Below are positions 50,131 through 61,062 of a stretch of DNA of 64,000 nt, in pieces. This DNA is from Methylobacter psychrophilus. Its GTDB lineage: Bacteria; Pseudomonadota; Gammaproteobacteria; Methylococcales; Methylomonadaceae. Where the stretch lies: positions 1 to 64,000 of the forward strand of contig NZ_JAOEGU010000016.1 of NCBI RefSeq assembly GCF_025583945.1, written 5' to 3'. The notes beneath the pieces were generated by a model. It was not told the origin of the DNA, did not search any database, and worked only from the letters and a program-made list of their open reading frames with translations. The translations under genes and the position numbers were made by a program. Positions within the stretch are counted from its first letter, which is position 1, and each line of letters begins with the position of its first letter.

Positions 50131-52262
50131 TGTAGAGTTTCTCTGGCACGGCGGCGATAAGCATTAATCGCCGGAATCAACATCAGCACAAACAACAAAC
50201 AACCCAATAGTAATGGCCAAATGACAGGCTTGTTCCATGCCTGCCTTTTATCTGCTCTGGCAGCAGTATCAATTCGGGTATATTTGAGTCGGTTATTCGC
50301 CATTAAATTAGGTTTTAAATTACTATACCAACTATGGAATAGCGAAAAATTCTTGGGGTGAAAACCAAAAACCCAAGGCGCATCATGACGTACGACTTCT
50401 TGTAACTGTTGAATAATCTGGTAACGCTGCTCGTTATTATCCATGTTACGCATTTGCTCAAATAAACGATCAAACTCAGGATTTTTATAATTAACCGCAT
50501 TTTCTCCACCGTGTTTAACTTTTGAGTTAGCACCATACAACAGGAAAAATAAATTTTCAGGATCAGGATAATCAACATTCCAGCCCCATACAAAAATCTG
50601 CTCATTACCTGCCCGCATTTTTTCCTGAAAACGATTGTAATCCGTAGCGCGAATAACCAGTTTGATACCCAGCTTTTCAAATTGTTTACGATACCAGTTC
50701 ATAGTCGGACGATCATCAATACTGACCGAAGTCGTATCGAAATACAAAATTAACGCTTCTTTGGTTTTTGGATCAATACCGGCAGGATACCCGGCCTCCA
50801 CCATTAACTGCTTTGCAGCCTCTATTTTTTTTCGCTGCGCCTTATTGCTTACCCAATCATAACTATAAGAATTAATGCCGTCTTTACCTTCGGCATAGCC
50901 ATAAATACCCGGAGGAATAACGCCTTGTGCAGCGACTCCTCGCCCGTTTCTAAAGATGGAGATGTATTCCTCATAATCAACGGCAATAGCTATCGCCTGA
51001 CGTAGCTTTCTCGCTCTTTCACTATCACCACCTACGGTAGCATCAAGCATATTAAAACCCATGTAAAAAATAGACGTTTCTACCGATGTTTGTAACTGGA
51101 TACCTTTTTCCTTCATTGAATCGGTTAAGGCAACGCCGCCACTACCGGTAAATTGTATGGCCTGATCGAAACTGTCAGAAGCGATTCCCGATGCATCGTA
51201 ATAACCTTGCAAAAATTTGGTCCAATAAGGAATAGTTTCTTTTTCCAACATAAACACGACTTTATCGATAAAAGGCAGTTTTTTTCCTGCATCAGTCAGT
51301 AAACCATTTTGCTTATCTTCAGGCTCACCTTCAGAGGGATATTTTTCTACATGAAAGAATGGATTTTTAAGCAAAATCATGCGTCGATTGGGATTATTTT
51401 CAGCCAGTAAATAAGGGCCCGTACCAATCGGAAACCAATCCAGGGTAATATTTTTATCGGACATTCTTGCCTGATCATAAAACACATCAGCTTCCCAAGG
51501 CATCGCTGAGAAAAACGGCATGGCCAGCCAAAAAATAAATTGGGGATATTTACCTTTAATCCGGATACGATATTGATAACGATTATTGACTTGTACGCCC
51601 GCCATCGACAGGTTTTTTATAGCCGTTTTTTGTTTATCATCGGCTTGTTTGGAAAAATCATGAAAACCTACAATATAGTTTTTCATGATTTCAGCAATAG
51701 GAGACTGAATTTTAGGATGTGCCAAGCGTTTAATTTGATACACATAATCTTCAGCAGTGAGTTCACGCGAACCTGTATTATCAAAATCATTCAAGGTCTT
51801 AAGTGACTGGATTTGCACGGAAGTCAGATGATGATATAAGTAGTTTCCCTGCGCATTTTTAGCCAACGCAGGATGCGGCTGATAGTTAATACCTGGTTTT
51901 ATGTCAATCACATAATCGGTATAGGCAATATCACTATCCTTTGCGCCCTTCCCTAAATTTTCACCTTGTTTATTCAAATAATTTATTTCAGGCATTTTAC
52001 TTGCCGTCAAAGTCGTCAATTGATAAGGTCTTTTCAGGTAATGATATTGAAACGGCGGCTCATAAATTTGAGCGATAAAAGCATATTCATTTTCACTGTA
52101 AGCAACAGCAGGATCCAAATGCTTGGGGCGCTCAGAAAACGATTGGTATAAAACCGAAAGTTCGCCCTCTTTTTCGCTATAAGGTTTATTAAATTGTGAA
52201 ACATCACAAGCCGTTAAAAATAAGGCGATAAATAATAACACTTCACAAGTTGGTATCTTCAT
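50127..52262 (-). CDS. Peptide ABC transporter substrate-binding lipoprotein, OppA/DppA type
   Basis: This 711-residue protein (from the ATG at 52262) has a lipoprotein signal (LLFIALFLTAC) and the SBP_bac_5 fold: PKHLDPAVAYSENEY, VYQIKRLAHPKIQSPIAE-like region, and PDPENLFFLLYG near the C-terminal half. A C-terminal membrane helix (VIWPLLLGCLLFVLMLIPA) is unusual and may tether it to the inner membrane. It is longer than ordinary OppA (about 540). An upstream ATG at 52313 adds 17 residues before the signal and is less likely. It is the first gene of the operon with the two permeases. Confidence 0.9.
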   Translation of the reverse strand: MKIPTCEVLLFIALFLTACDVSQFNKPYSEKEGELSVLYQSFSERPKHLDPAVAYSENEYAFIAQIYEPPFQYHYLKRPYQLTTLTASKMPEINYLNKQGENLGKGAKDSDIAYTDYVIDIKPGINYQPHPALAKNAQGNYLYHHLTSVQIQSLKTLNDFDNTGSRELTAEDYVYQIKRLAHPKIQSPIAEIMKNYIVGFHDFSKQADDKQKTAIKNLSMAGVQVNNRYQYRIRIKGKYPQFIFWLAMPFFSAMPWEADVFYDQARMSDKNITLDWFPIGTGPYLLAENNPNRRMILLKNPFFHVEKYPSEGEPEDKQNGLLTDAGKKLPFIDKVVFMLEKETIPYWTKFLQGYYDASGIASDSFDQAIQFTGSGGVALTDSMKEKGIQLQTSVETSIFYMGFNMLDATVGGDSERARKLRQAIAIAVDYEEYISIFRNGRGVAAQGVIPPGIYGYAEGKDGINSYSYDWVSNKAQRKKIEAAKQLMVEAGYPAGIDPKTKEALILYFDTTSVSIDDRPTMNWYRKQFEKLGIKLVIRATDYNRFQEKMRAGNEQIFVWGWNVDYPDPENLFFLLYGANSKVKHGGENAVNYKNPEFDRLFEQMRNMDNNEQRYQIIQQLQEVVRHDAPWVFGFHPKNFSLFHSWYSNLKPNLMANNRLKYTRIDTAARADKRQAWNKPVIWPLLLGCLLFVLMLIPAINAYRRRARETLQ

Positions 52263-52409
52263 GGACAAAAAACTGGACATCGATAATAGGGTCGTAGATA
52301 CTTGAAGGATCACTCATTAAATGCGAATGAGTGCAGGTCGAAATCAGAATAGAACAATAATTTATAAATTCTATTGTAACAACAAAAACAAAAATACGGG
52401 GAGATGATA

Positions 52410-53192
52410 ATGGGTTTTATGCAGGGAAAACGGGTATTAATTGTGGGTTTAGCCAGTAATCGCTCTATTGCCTGGGGTATCGCTAAAGCCATGCATCGAG
52501 AAGGTGCTGAATTGGCTTTTACGTTCCAAAATGAAAAACTGAAAAGTCGTGTCGAAGAAATGGCTCAGCAATGTGACTCCAAAATCACTATTGAATGCGA
52601 TGTCAGCATTGATGAACATATCGATACTGTATTTAATACACTGGGCGAGCATTGGGACGGCTTGGATTGTATTGTGCATTCAGTCGCTTTTGCTCCGCGT
52701 GATGCCCTGAATGGTGATTATGTTGATGTTACCACTCGCGAGAACTTTAAAATTGCTCACGACGTAAGTTCTTACAGCTTTACTGCTTTAGCCAAAGCGG
52801 GACGCGCAATGATGCAAGGTCGTAATGGCTCATTATTGACCTTAACCTATTTAGGTGCGGAACGGGCAATTCCTAACTACAATGTCATGGGTGTTGCCAA
52901 AGCCAGTCTGGAGGCCAATGTACGTTATATGGCCGTCGCATTAGGTGCAGAAGGAACTCGTGTTAATGCGCTTTCGGCCGGACCTATCAGAACGCTTGCT
53001 GCATCAGGTATTAATGATTTTAAATCCATGCTAAATAAAGCGGCAGATACGTCGCCGTTAAAGAGAAACATAACTATTGAAGAAGTGGGTAATGCGGCCG
53101 CTTTTATGTGTTCGGATTTGGCCTCAGGCATTACCGGAGAAATTACTTATGTGGATTGCGGTTATAATATCGCTGGATTAGCAGCCTCTTAA
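52410..53192 (+). CDS. fabI: FabI, enoyl-[acyl-carrier-protein] reductase (NADH)
   Basis: FabI performs the last step of each fatty-acid elongation cycle. The 260-residue protein has the divergent short-chain reductase start ([19 protein letters not shown]), Tyr in [13 protein letters not shown] and the catalytic [20 protein letters not shown]. The end [22 protein letters not shown] is typical. The ATG at 52410 has GGGGAG six bases upstream; an ATG at 52404 lies too near it. A terminator follows. Confidence 0.97.
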   Translation: MGFMQGKRVLIVGLASNRSIAWGIAKAMHREGAELAFTFQNEKLKSRVEEMAQQCDSKITIECDVSIDEHIDTVFNTLGEHWDGLDCIVHSVAFAPRDALNGDYVDVTTRENFKIAHDVSSYSFTALAKAGRAMMQGRNGSLLTLTYLGAERAIPNYNVMGVAKASLEANVRYMAVALGAEGTRVNALSAGPIRTLAASGINDFKSMLNKAADTSPLKRNITIEEVGNAAAFMCSDLASGITGEITYVDCGYNIAGLAAS

Positions 53193-53207
53193 ATAATTGC
53201 CAGACAC

Positions 53208-53239
53208 ATAAAAAAGGGAGCTTACGCTCCCTTTTTTAT
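53208..53239. terminator. Bidirectional terminator between fabI and ppiD
   Basis: AAAAAAGGGAGC and GCTCCCTTTTTT form a strong stem with a TTAC loop and A/T tracts on both sides, so it can end both convergent transcripts. Confidence 0.92.
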
Positions 53240-53254
53240 GCTTGATTGACCCGA

Positions 53255-55144
53255 TTATTGACCCTGAATCTGCGCTTGCGCTTGATTCTTTGTATTAATC
53301 TCTACATTAGCTTCCGTCTGTAAACTATTCAATACCTGATTGAATTCAGTTTGACCGAATGCATTGGCAATGTTCTTCTTCGCCAATTCCATCTGTTTCT
53401 TGTCATCTTCGCTCATAATACCTGCGGTAACTTTTGACAGACTGACGACAACTTGCTCACCGGAAGGTAATGCTGCAATAAATACACTGGGTTTAGTACC
53501 ATCAGGTTTAGCCGCTGTAAAAATAACATGACTTAATTGCTCAGGCAGCTTGTTTTTACTACGTGTAAGTGCTTTCTCGGCTTTAATTTCCAGCTTATTC
53601 TCAGCCGCCAAAACCTGGATGGATTCACCCGCTTGCAAACGTGCTTTAATTTGTGCGGCTTTCTGGGCAGTCAGTAGCTGAGCTTTTTCTTTTGACAAAA
53701 CATCGGCTACTTCTTGTTTAACTTCATTGAGTTCTCGCTTGGCAGCTACCTTATGCTCTGAAAGTCGTACCACAACCAAACGATCAGCGCCCTGCTCTAC
53801 AGGTACACTATTGTTACCTTGCAAGACTTCTTCCGAAAATGCTGCGCTGCGTATTTTGTCATTAGCAGCAATGCCATCACCTTTTTCGCGTGTAAACAAT
53901 AGCGATTTCTGAACAGAAACACCCAAAGCATCAGCAACTGTTTGCAAGTTATCAGGATTTTCATAACTCATTTCAGTTAATTTCTGGCCTGCCTCATAAA
54001 AAGCATTTTCTGCCTGGGCTTTTTGATAAGCCTTGATTACTTCACTTTTCACGCTATCAAAAGACTTAATATTCCCTGGCACAAGCTCGGTTACTTTAAT
54101 TAAATGATATCCAAAGGCTGATTTTACCGGATTTGATACCTCACCAAGCTTTAAAGTACTGGCCGCGTCTTCAAATGCTTTTTCCATAACGCCGATGTTA
54201 AATAAACCCAGATCACCGCCTTTTTTAGCGGTTAGTTTATCCTCAGATACTTCTGCAGCGATCGTAGAAAAATCTTTATTCGCCAATTCTTGTTTTACTT
54301 TTAGGGCTTTTTCCAAGGCCACTTTTTCAGTCACTTTTTCATTGACTAAAAATAATATATGACTGATTTTTCTACGTTCTGGCATGGTGTATTGAGCTTT
54401 TTGCTCTTCATAAAAAGCCTTTAACTTATCGTCAGTAACGACTATTTTCTTGGCAAGATCGTCAAGCGACAATTCAACATACTCAACAGAAACCTGTTCA
54501 GGCGTTCGATATAAATCCTGATGTTGCTGGTAGTAAGCAGTTATTTCTTCTGTCGTAGGTTGCTCTGTCAATGACTGCACAGGAACTGTTACATAATCGA
54601 TGTCACGCAATTGATTTTGGATCTTAAAAAAACTTTCTACATCATATTGTGTAGCGAAACTACTATCAACAATACTATGTTGAAACTGCTCCATAATGAG
54701 TGCATTCTTAATTCTGCTTACAAATTCTGAGGAAGATATTCTTTGCGAACTGAGTAGTGTTTTATATTGCTGGTCACTAAATTTACCATCTACCTGAAAA
54801 TAAGGCAGAGCTTTAATAAAATCCCTTGCTTCGTTATCAGTTACAACAAGACCCTCTGCATGCACATATTGCAATAAAACCTCATCTTTAATAAGCTTTT
54901 GCAGTGCTTGTGCTTTTAAGGATTTCTCATCAATACCCAATCCCTGAAAATTCTGACTATATTCCTCATAAGCCTTATTAACATCACGTTGATAAAAGTC
55001 TTTATCACCGACGGATGCAACTACCGCTTCTGTACCGGTATCTAAATAATTATTAATACCCCATAACGCAAAAGGTACACAAATTAATATCAGAATACCC
55101 CATGCAAAAGCACCTTGTGCTTTTTCTCTAATTTTTGTCAGCAT
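53255..55144 (-). CDS. ppiD: PpiD-like periplasmic peptidyl-prolyl isomerase/chaperone
   Basis: This 629-residue protein is anchored by one N-terminal membrane helix (about 12-32, FAWGILILICVPFALWGI) and assists folding of newly exported proteins. A SurA-like N-terminal chaperone region is followed by a parvulin domain near residues 250-360 (PERRKISHILF, KKGGDLGLFNIGVM, VSAFGYHLIKVTE-like). A C-terminal helical part ends in Gln-rich sequence. It lies downstream of hupB and lon as in Escherichia coli, with two tRNA genes inserted between. AGGG lies seven bases before the ATG. Confidence 0.94.
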   Translation of the reverse strand: MLTKIREKAQGAFAWGILILICVPFALWGINNYLDTGTEAVVASVGDKDFYQRDVNKAYEEYSQNFQGLGIDEKSLKAQALQKLIKDEVLLQYVHAEGLVVTDNEARDFIKALPYFQVDGKFSDQQYKTLLSSQRISSSEFVSRIKNALIMEQFQHSIVDSSFATQYDVESFFKIQNQLRDIDYVTVPVQSLTEQPTTEEITAYYQQHQDLYRTPEQVSVEYVELSLDDLAKKIVVTDDKLKAFYEEQKAQYTMPERRKISHILFLVNEKVTEKVALEKALKVKQELANKDFSTIAAEVSEDKLTAKKGGDLGLFNIGVMEKAFEDAASTLKLGEVSNPVKSAFGYHLIKVTELVPGNIKSFDSVKSEVIKAYQKAQAENAFYEAGQKLTEMSYENPDNLQTVADALGVSVQKSLLFTREKGDGIAANDKIRSAAFSEEVLQGNNSVPVEQGADRLVVVRLSEHKVAAKRELNEVKQEVADVLSKEKAQLLTAQKAAQIKARLQAGESIQVLAAENKLEIKAEKALTRSKNKLPEQLSHVIFTAAKPDGTKPSVFIAALPSGEQVVVSLSKVTAGIMSEDDKKQMELAKKNIANAFGQTEFNQVLNSLQTEANVEINTKNQAQAQIQGQ

Positions 55145-55180
55145 AGATCAGCCCTAAAGAATGAATTTACGAAGCAAAAA

Positions 55181-55212
55181 AAAACCCCGAACCAAGCGGT
55201 TCGGGGTTTTTT
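55181..55212 (-). terminator. Terminator of the tRNA-Val/tRNA-Asp transcript
   Basis: AAACCCCGAACC pairs with GGTTCGGGGTTT across AAGC, with a T run on the minus strand. It ends the tRNA pair and separates it from ppiD. Confidence 0.92.
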
Positions 55213-55216
55213 AATT

Positions 55217-55293
55217 TGGCGGAGTGGACGGGACTCGAACCCGCGACCACCGACGTGACAGGCCGGTATTCTAACCAACTGAACTACCACTCC
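55217..55293 (-). tRNA. tRNA-Asp (anticodon GTC)
   Basis: The 77-base gene has acceptor GGAGTGG/CCACTCC, anticodon GTC in GCCTGTCACGT, T-loop TTCGAGT and an encoded CCA. Confidence 0.97.
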
Positions 55294-55299
55294 AAAGTC

Positions 55300-55375
55300 T
55301 GGTGGGTGCTGAGGGGATCGAACCCCCGACCCTCGCCTTGTAAGGGCGATGCTCTCCCAGCTGAGCTAAGCACCC
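55300..55375 (-). tRNA. tRNA-Val (anticodon TAC)
   Basis: The 76-base gene has acceptor GGGTGCT/AGCACCC, anticodon TAC in CCTTACAAGG, T-loop TTCGATC and an encoded CCA. It lies six bases upstream of tRNA-Asp. Confidence 0.97.
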
Positions 55376-55468
55376 GACTAAGTCCCATTATAAACTACTT
55401 TAAAAATAATTACTAGCTAAATAATGGATTTTTTTAATGTTGAATTAAAGCTGCTCAACCAAAAAAAT

Positions 55469-55741
55469 CTAGTTTACAGCATCTTTTAAAGATTTACCAG
55501 CTTTAAATGAAGGAATTTTTGCGGCTTTGATAGTAATCTCTTCTCCAGACTGTGGATTACGACCTTTACGCTCCGCTCTTTCTTTTACAGAATAGGTACC
55601 AAAGCCAACTAAAGCAACAGAATCACCTTTACTTAGAGCGCCTGTCACTGCACCAAGAAAACCATCCAAGGCACGTCCAGCATCAGCTTTAGTTAAGCCA
55701 GAAGATTCTGCTATAGCATCGATCAGTTCAGATTTGTTCAT
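55469..55741 (-). CDS. hupB: HU DNA-binding protein, beta type
   Basis: HU bends and compacts DNA. The 90-residue protein has the standard HU shape: [20 protein letters not shown], the [19 protein letters not shown] arm region, and [15 protein letters not shown] at the end. It follows lon, the usual hupB position. AGGGGG precedes the ATG at good spacing. Confidence 0.97.
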   Translation of the reverse strand: MNKSELIDAIAESSGLTKADAGRALDGFLGAVTGALSKGDSVALVGFGTYSVKERAERKGRNPQSGEEITIKAAKIPSFKAGKSLKDAVN

Positions 55742-55935
55742 TTTTCCCCCTAAGGAAGTTATTTTTATGTAATTTGTGTTAATTCCTATGTTTATTCTTA
55801 TGTACGATACTGCAGCAACACAAGAAACACGAGTATTTATATCAATAGCAGTTACATAGTGTCAAGCTTTAAAACCCCTAGAGGCCATGTTTTTTGCGGT
55901 TTCGCGCTATAAAATTGCAAAACTGCAAAGCATTT

Positions 55936-58368
55936 CTAATGAGCAGTAAGACCGGACTGTATTGTTTGAACCGATTCAGATTCAGTTTTACCTTGTCCAT
56001 CATCTGCTTTTTTATCAATAGGAACAGGCATATATTGCAAAGCAACCGCCAATACCTCGTCTATCCAGTGAACAGGTCTGATATCAAGGTTTTGCTTTAT
56101 ATTTTCAGGTATTTCAACCAAATCTTTTTCGTTCTCGGCAGGAATTATAACTGTTGTTATACCACCACGATGAGCAGCCAATAACTTCTCTTTTAACCCA
56201 CCAATAGGAAGAACCTCACCTCGCAAAGTAATTTCACCAGTCATGGCTACATTAGCCCGCACAGGAATTTTGGTTAAAGCTGAAATTATAGCAGTACACA
56301 TACCTATACCGGCACTGGGGCCATCTTTCGGAGTAGCGCCTTCAGGAACATGAACATGAATATCATTTTTTTGAAAGAGCTCATTGTCAATCCCTAAAAG
56401 CTCGGAGCGACTTCTAACTACAGTCATCGCAGCTTCAATCGATTCTTTCATGACCTCACCCAGCTTACCTGTTGCCGAATGTTTGCCTTTTCCAGGAATT
56501 ACCGCTGTTTCAATGGTTAATAACTCTCCACCCACTTCCGTCCAAGCCAGACCTGTAACTTGTCCAATCTGATCCTGCTCTTCAGCCAATCCATAATTAA
56601 ACCGCTTGACGCCCAAATAGTTATCGAGATTATCAGGAGTCACTAAAACTTTATTTTTTTCAGATTGCAACAAAAGCCCCTTAACGACTTTACGACAAAT
56701 TTTTGAAATATCCCGCTCAAGATTACGAACCCCCGCTTCACGCGAGTAATAACGAATCATATCTCTGACTGCAGTTTCTGAAATCTCAAGTTCGTGCTCT
56801 TCTAGACCGTTATTCTTGACTTGCTTGGGAATTAAATAACGAATGGCAATATTTATTTTTTCATCTTCTGTGTAACCGGCAAGCCTAATAACCTCCATCC
56901 TATCAAGTAAAGCCGGAGGAATATTCATGGTATTGGCCGTAGCAACAAACATCACATCCGACAAATCAAAATCTACTTCAAGATAGTGATCTGAAAAAGT
57001 ATGATTCTGCTCAGGATCCAATACCTCCAACAGAGCCGATGCCGGATCGCCTCGAAAATCAGCCGCCATTTTGTCAATCTCATCAAGTAAAAACATCGGA
57101 TTTCGAGTTTTCACTTTAGCCAGATTCTGCAAAATCTTACCCGGCATAGAGCCTATATAAGTACGTCTATGCCCGCGAATTTCTGCTTCATCCCTAACAC
57201 CACCCAAAGACATGCGCACATACTTGCGATTGGTTGCTCTGGCAATAGATTCACCTAATGAGGTCTTACCGACACCTGGAGGCCCAACAAGGCATAAAAT
57301 TGGCCCCTTAAGCTGCTTTACTCGCTGTTGTACGGCAAGATACTCAAGAATACGTTCTTTTACCTTTTCCAAACCATAATGCTCAGCTTCCAAAACCTGC
57401 TCGGCAATTTTTAAATCATGACTAACTTTGGTTTTTTTCTTCCACGGAACATTAACCATCCAGTCAATGTAATTACGTACTACAGTAGCTTCTGCAGACA
57501 TAGGCGGCATTAATTTAAGCTTGTTAAGCTCTGTTGTCGCTTTTGTTTTTGCTTCTTTTGACATACCTGCGTTGATTATTTTCTTTTCCAGCTCTTCAAT
57601 TTCATTGGGCACGTCATCCATGTCACCCAATTCTTTTTGAATCGCTTTCATCTGTTCATTCAGATAATATTCTCTTTGATTTTTCTCCATCTGCTGCTTA
57701 ACGCGCACACGGATTTTTTTCTCCATTTCCAGAAGATCAACTTCGCCCTCCATTAATGTCATTAAATTTTCCAGCCGCTTTTCAATATCTGCGGTTTCCA
57801 AAATAATCTGCTTATCACTAACTTTTAAGGTCATATGAGCTGCCATTGTATCGGCAAGTCGACTAGGATCATCAATACCCGACAAAGCATTTAAAACCTC
57901 TGGCGGGATTTTATTATTCAATTTGACGTATTGATCAAATGAATTGATAACTGTCCGTTGCAATACATCCTGCTCTTGAGCAGAAATAGTAAAAACATCA
58001 TCAATTTTCTCAACTGCCGCTGAAAAAAAGCTCGCCGTTTCTTGATAATGTATAACTTTACTACGCTCGCATCCCTCGACCAAAACCTTGACAGTACCAT
58101 CGGGCAACTTAAGCAACTGTAGAATGTTAGCCAAGGTACCGACCTCATAAAGATCGGTAAAATCCGGCTCATCAACCTCAGCTTCTTTTTGCGCAACCAA
58201 CAAAACCTGCTTATTGTCCTTCATAGCAGCATCCAGGGCATCAATAGACCGATCCCTTCCGACAAATAATGGAATAACCATATGCGGATAAACCACTACA
58301 TCCCTCAGTGGCAAAACGGGAATCAAGTTATCTACTTGTTGTAACTCTTTCATTTTGTGCGTTTCCAT
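55936..58368 (-). CDS. lon: Lon ATP-dependent protease
   Basis: Lon degrades misfolded and regulatory proteins. The 810-residue protein has the N-terminal substrate-binding domain ([20 protein letters not shown]), AAA+ core with Walker [17 protein letters not shown] and Walker [12 protein letters not shown], and the C-terminal serine-lysine protease domain, with Ser in [11 protein letters not shown] and Lys in [14 protein letters not shown]. It lies between clpX and hupB, as in most relatives. The extended C-terminal tail after the catalytic domain is short and variable. Confidence 0.98.
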   Translation of the reverse strand: METHKMKELQQVDNLIPVLPLRDVVVYPHMVIPLFVGRDRSIDALDAAMKDNKQVLLVAQKEAEVDEPDFTDLYEVGTLANILQLLKLPDGTVKVLVEGCERSKVIHYQETASFFSAAVEKIDDVFTISAQEQDVLQRTVINSFDQYVKLNNKIPPEVLNALSGIDDPSRLADTMAAHMTLKVSDKQIILETADIEKRLENLMTLMEGEVDLLEMEKKIRVRVKQQMEKNQREYYLNEQMKAIQKELGDMDDVPNEIEELEKKIINAGMSKEAKTKATTELNKLKLMPPMSAEATVVRNYIDWMVNVPWKKKTKVSHDLKIAEQVLEAEHYGLEKVKERILEYLAVQQRVKQLKGPILCLVGPPGVGKTSLGESIARATNRKYVRMSLGGVRDEAEIRGHRRTYIGSMPGKILQNLAKVKTRNPMFLLDEIDKMAADFRGDPASALLEVLDPEQNHTFSDHYLEVDFDLSDVMFVATANTMNIPPALLDRMEVIRLAGYTEDEKINIAIRYLIPKQVKNNGLEEHELEISETAVRDMIRYYSREAGVRNLERDISKICRKVVKGLLLQSEKNKVLVTPDNLDNYLGVKRFNYGLAEEQDQIGQVTGLAWTEVGGELLTIETAVIPGKGKHSATGKLGEVMKESIEAAMTVVRSRSELLGIDNELFQKNDIHVHVPEGATPKDGPSAGIGMCTAIISALTKIPVRANVAMTGEITLRGEVLPIGGLKEKLLAAHRGGITTVIIPAENEKDLVEIPENIKQNLDIRPVHWIDEVLAVALQYMPVPIDKKADDGQGKTESESVQTIQSGLTAH

Positions 58369-59053
58369 AAACGGAACCTTTAACGATTTCTTTGATTAGA
58401 AGGTTATGGGGGCGCTAATTAAAATAGCAAGGAATAGGAATACAATATATCGCTTCTCTACAAAAAAGATAATAAATTAGTAGTCTATAGTGCAAAGTGA
58501 TTTTATACGCAGAAGCTGGTTATTCCGACAAAGCTTATCTTGCTAATTTAAGGATTATCCTCACGACGAGAACAATAGCCAGAAAAATTTCCTGAACAAC
58601 CACGCATCTTCATTTTTAATGAATATTCAGTGAAATTAAAATACTTGTCTTTGAAGTAATTTTTTATCGATTATTTTTAACATGCGCCACACACCATAAA
58701 ATGAAAAAAATACTTATCTATTTAACGGCATAACGGCTTTTCTGATGGTAAAGCTCAACATTCTTTTTTGTTTGTCTTGACGTAACTTGACGATTATAGA
58801 CTCTAAATATAAAGATGACATAAAGCAAGCAAGATAACTAATTTATCAGCCTTGTAAAGCGATAAAAAGAAGTTGGAATTTACAAAAGATTTGACTAAAT
58901 TAAGTGATAAAAAATTATCTTAAGCACTGTGCTGAACAATAAGGTGCGATAATTTAATAGTAGAAATTGATATTTTTTTCGGACAGGGCTGTACTTTAAC
59001 CCTTGATATCAAAACCACCAGCCTTAACTGGTGGTTGCTTTATCAATGAAACA
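58369..59053. other. Long AT-rich intergenic region between lon and clpX
   Basis: About 685 bases hold no supported gene. The lon promoter should lie at its left end, possibly a heat-shock type, but no clear consensus is visible. The clpX terminator lies at its right end. The remainder shows no recognisable element. Confidence 0.5.
59013..59036 (-). terminator. Terminator downstream of clpX
   Basis: AACCACCAG pairs with CTGGTGGTT across a six-base loop 18 bases after the clpX stop; the T run on the minus strand is short (TTTTGAT). Confidence 0.7.
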
Positions 59054-60331
59054 TTAAGATTCAGCAGAAACCTTTTTAACATCCGCTTCATAAACTAAAA
59101 GTGGCTCAGAATCACCTAAAATAACGCTTTCATCGACGACTACCTTGGAGATGTTGTCGACTGACGGAAGCTCGTACATAGTGTTCAGCAAGACATTTTC
59201 AACAATAGTTCTCAATCCTCTGGCACCAGTTTTTCTTTCCATCGCTTTTTTGGCAATAGCCGTTAAAGAATCATCACGAAACTCCAACTCAGCGCCTTCC
59301 ATCTCAAATAAATGCTTATACTGCTTAATAAGTGCATTTTTTGGCTCAGTCAAAATTTGCACGAGAGCCTTCTCGTCCAACTCTTCCAGCGTGGCTATTA
59401 TCGGTAAACGACCAACAAACTCAGGGATTAAACCGTATTTTATCAGATCATCAGATTCAACTTCTGCAAATAGCTGACCGATATTTTTAGACTCATCTTT
59501 GGTTTTTACATCTGCTGAAAAACCTATACCACCTTTTTCAGATCGCGCTTTGATAACCCTATCCAAACCGGCAAAAGCACCACCAACTATAAATAAGATA
59601 TTAGCAGTATTAACCTGTAAAAATTCCCCTTGAGGATGTTTACGCCCACCCTGGGGAGGTACCGAAGCGATAGTACCTTCAATTAACTTTAATAAAGCTT
59701 GCTGAACGCCTTCACCTGAAACATCACGGGTAATTGAAGGGTTATCCGATTTTCGGGAAATCTTATCAATTTCATCAATGTAAACAATACCGGTTTCAGC
59801 TTTTTCTACATCATAGTCACATTTCTGTAAAATTTTCTGAATGATATTTTCTACATCCTCACCCACATAACCCGCTTCAGTCAATGTAGTGGCATCAGCG
59901 ATGGTAAAAGGCACGTCCAAAAGACGCGCCAATGTTTCAGCCAATAAAGTTTTACCTGAACCCGTAGGTCCAATCAATAAGATGTTACTTTTAGCTAACT
60001 CAACCGAGTCTTTTTTTGACTTGCTACGCAATCGCTTATAATGATTGTAAACAGCCACTGCCAATATTTTTTTGGCGCGATCCTGACCGATAACATAGGC
60101 GTCAAGCTCTTCTTTTATTTCTCTTGGCTTGGGTAGCTTGTTACTACCAAAAGAAGAAGAAGAATCATCCTGCAACTCATCTTTAATGATGTCATTACAA
60201 AGCTCAACACACTCGTCACAGACATAAACCGAAGGCCCGGCAATAAGCTTTCTTACTTCATGCTGGCTTTTACCACAAAAAGAACAATATAGTAATTTTT
60301 CACTATCTTTGCCATTTTTATCATTACTCAT
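59054..60331 (-). CDS. clpX: ClpX, ATPase subunit of the ClpXP protease
   Basis: ClpX unfolds tagged substrates and feeds ClpP. The 425-residue protein begins with the zinc-binding domain ([25 protein letters not shown]), then the AAA+ domain with Walker [18 protein letters not shown], Walker [13 protein letters not shown] and the pore loop [10 protein letters not shown]. The C-terminal [14 protein letters not shown] helix is conserved. It follows clpP by 83 bases. AGGAG precedes the ATG. Confidence 0.98.
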   Translation of the reverse strand: MSNDKNGKDSEKLLYCSFCGKSQHEVRKLIAGPSVYVCDECVELCNDIIKDELQDDSSSSFGSNKLPKPREIKEELDAYVIGQDRAKKILAVAVYNHYKRLRSKSKKDSVELAKSNILLIGPTGSGKTLLAETLARLLDVPFTIADATTLTEAGYVGEDVENIIQKILQKCDYDVEKAETGIVYIDEIDKISRKSDNPSITRDVSGEGVQQALLKLIEGTIASVPPQGGRKHPQGEFLQVNTANILFIVGGAFAGLDRVIKARSEKGGIGFSADVKTKDESKNIGQLFAEVESDDLIKYGLIPEFVGRLPIIATLEELDEKALVQILTEPKNALIKQYKHLFEMEGAELEFRDDSLTAIAKKAMERKTGARGLRTIVENVLLNTMYELPSVDNISKVVVDESVILGDSEPLLVYEADVKKVSAES

Positions 60332-60414
60332 AAATCAGCTCCTGCAAACATCAAAATGATATTTTAATAATCTATAGAACCAAGCATATCAAAATGCCAA
60401 AATAATACCAACCT

Positions 60415-61062
60415 TTATAGATCAGAACCTGCTGATCTATTTGCCAATACTTTATCAATCAAACCATAACTTACAGCTTCTTCAGAACTCAAGAAATTGT
60501 CTCTATCCGTATCTTGCTGAACTTTTTCGAGAGTTTGACCGGTATGGTGAGCCAAGATCTTGTTAAGCTTGTCTTTTATAGATAGAATTTCTCTTGCATG
60601 AATATCAAAGTCAGAAGCCTGGCCCTGAAATCCGCCTAAAGGCTGATGGATCATCATTCTTGAGTGTGGCAAACAATAGCGTTTATTCTTGGCACCACCT
60701 GTCAGCAACAACGCACCCATGCTTGCCGCTTGTCCTATACATAGCGTACTTACATCAGGCTTGATAAACTGCATGGTATCATAAATTGACATACCCGCTG
60801 TGACTGATCCACCTGGGGAGTTAATATATAAATGGATATCTTTATCAGGGTTTTCTGACTCCAGAAAAAGCAACTGGGCAACTACCAGATTGGCCATATA
60901 ATCTTCAACTTGACCCACCAAAAAAATCACTCGCTCTTTTAAAAGTCTTGAGTAAATATCGAAAGAGCGCTCGCCTCTGGCAGTTTGCTCTATAACGATA
61001 GGAACCAATCCACCCGCTGCTTCCAAAGCTTTTGCCTGATTCATTACATGATGTCTATACAT
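60415..61062 (-). CDS. clpP: ClpP, proteolytic subunit of Clp protease
   Basis: ClpP is the serine peptidase ring. The 215-residue protein has the nucleophile Ser in [13 protein letters not shown], the His in [13 protein letters not shown], and the Asp in [12 protein letters not shown]. The start at 61062 directly abuts the trigger factor stop and uses an AGGT as ribosome binding site, so expression is coupled to tig; an internal ATG six codons in is possible. The first residues are a short propeptide. Confidence 0.97.
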   Translation of the reverse strand: MYRHHVMNQAKALEAAGGLVPIVIEQTARGERSFDIYSRLLKERVIFLVGQVEDYMANLVVAQLLFLESENPDKDIHLYINSPGGSVTAGMSIYDTMQFIKPDVSTLCIGQAASMGALLLTGGAKNKRYCLPHSRMMIHQPLGGFQGQASDFDIHAREILSIKDKLNKILAHHTGQTLEKVQQDTDRDNFLSSEEAVSYGLIDKVLANRSAGSDL

